NCBI GenBank assembly: GCA_006508105.1
Contig: QKPP01000250.1
Location: 1-34,345, forward strand
Origin: Myxococcales bacterium FL481
GTDB lineage: Bacteria > Myxococcota_A > Polyangia > Nannocystales > Nannocystaceae
Direction: 5' to 3'
Length of the DNA stretch: 34,345 nt
Shown: in pieces, positions 34,112 to 34,345 of the stretch
Position numbering within the stretch: the first letter of the stretch is position 1
Layout: every line of letters begins with the position of its first letter
Notes under the pieces: model-generated
Seen by the model: only the letters and a program-made list of their open reading frames with translations
Told to the model about the DNA's origin: nothing
Databases searched by the model: none
Translations under genes and position numbers: made by a program

Positions 34112-34345
34112 CCGAACGAAGCTACCACCGAACCCGCGGCGAACCAGCTGGCGGCCGCGGCCGCGGGCCATCCGTTGGCGAGCGTTTCACCGCGGCGAGG
34201 GAGCGGCCATCCGTGGGGGGCGTACCGTCGTCCGATCTGCTGCCGACGCGGTGCCCGGTGATCCGTCGTCACCTTGGATCCGGCGCGTCTGAGCCGCTGC
34301 GAGTCCGCCTGCGGCTGCCCGGGTCGGCACGGCCTCCAAGTCGAG
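34112..34345. other. Region upstream of acsA at window end
   Basis: About 230 bases with no gene visible, very GC-rich. It probably holds the acsA promoter; the rest may belong to a gene beyond the window. Confidence 0.4.
34119..34124 (-). promoter_or_regulatory. Candidate -10 box of leaderless acsA transcript
   Basis: Minus strand TAGCTT, seven bases, then the ATG at 34111, with no Shine-Dalgarno sequence. Confidence 0.4.

Noticed and set aside
32477..34261. Long plus-strand open frame (594 codons) opposite acsA
   Set aside because: Arg/His-rich shadow of the strongly supported acetyl-CoA synthetase gene.

Overview
The window is GC-rich bacterial DNA and looks like a chromosome segment of a Myxococcota (former deltaproteobacterial) organism. 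This assignment is an inference. It rests on the complete gspC-to-gspN order headed by a sigma-54 activator, an Oar-like TonB-dependent receptor paired with a lipoprotein, a cysteine-rich small lipoprotein, and the overall codon bias. No IS element, integrase, CRISPR array, tRNA or rRNA was found.

Layout. Positions 241-14742 (minus strand) hold a type II secretion system (T2SS) operon in the order gspC-D-E-F-G-H-I-J-K-L-M-N. Most junctions overlap or are 25 bases or less, so it is almost certainly one transcript. Directly upstream (14765-16183) lies an NtrC-type sigma-54 response regulator whose own promoter region carries a -24/-12-like element. Upstream of that (16451-17278) is a dihydropteroate synthase whose sequence is of the mobile sulfonamide-resistance (Sul2/Sul1) type rather than the ordinary FolP type. 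This is the most surprising gene here. Then follow a DUF420 membrane protein (+), a DUF763 protein and a DksA/TraR zinc-finger protein (-), an unrecognised basic protein (-), a MatB-like acyl-CoA ligase (+), a receiver-LuxR regulator (+) and a cysteine-rich putative lipoprotein (+).

Positions 24160-28198 (-) encode a very large Oar-like TonB-dependent outer-membrane receptor followed by a putative acidic lipoprotein, ending at a strong hairpin terminator. A gene-poor stretch of about 1 kb (28199-29180) is rich in inverted repeats. The right end carries a PlsC-type acyltransferase (-), an M3 oligopeptidase (+) and acetyl-CoA synthetase (-).

How the parts may work together. The T2SS genes cover the inner-membrane platform (C, F, L, M), the ATPase (E), the pseudopilus (G-K), the secretin (D) and the accessory protein N. 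The prepilin peptidase GspO is not in the window and must be encoded elsewhere. The sigma-54 activator is the obvious candidate regulator. Several single genes on the right share a TANNNT box 5 to 8 bases before the start codon and lack a Shine-Dalgarno sequence, which suggests leaderless transcripts. Genes such as the TonB receptor and its lipoprotein have clear Shine-Dalgarno sites instead.
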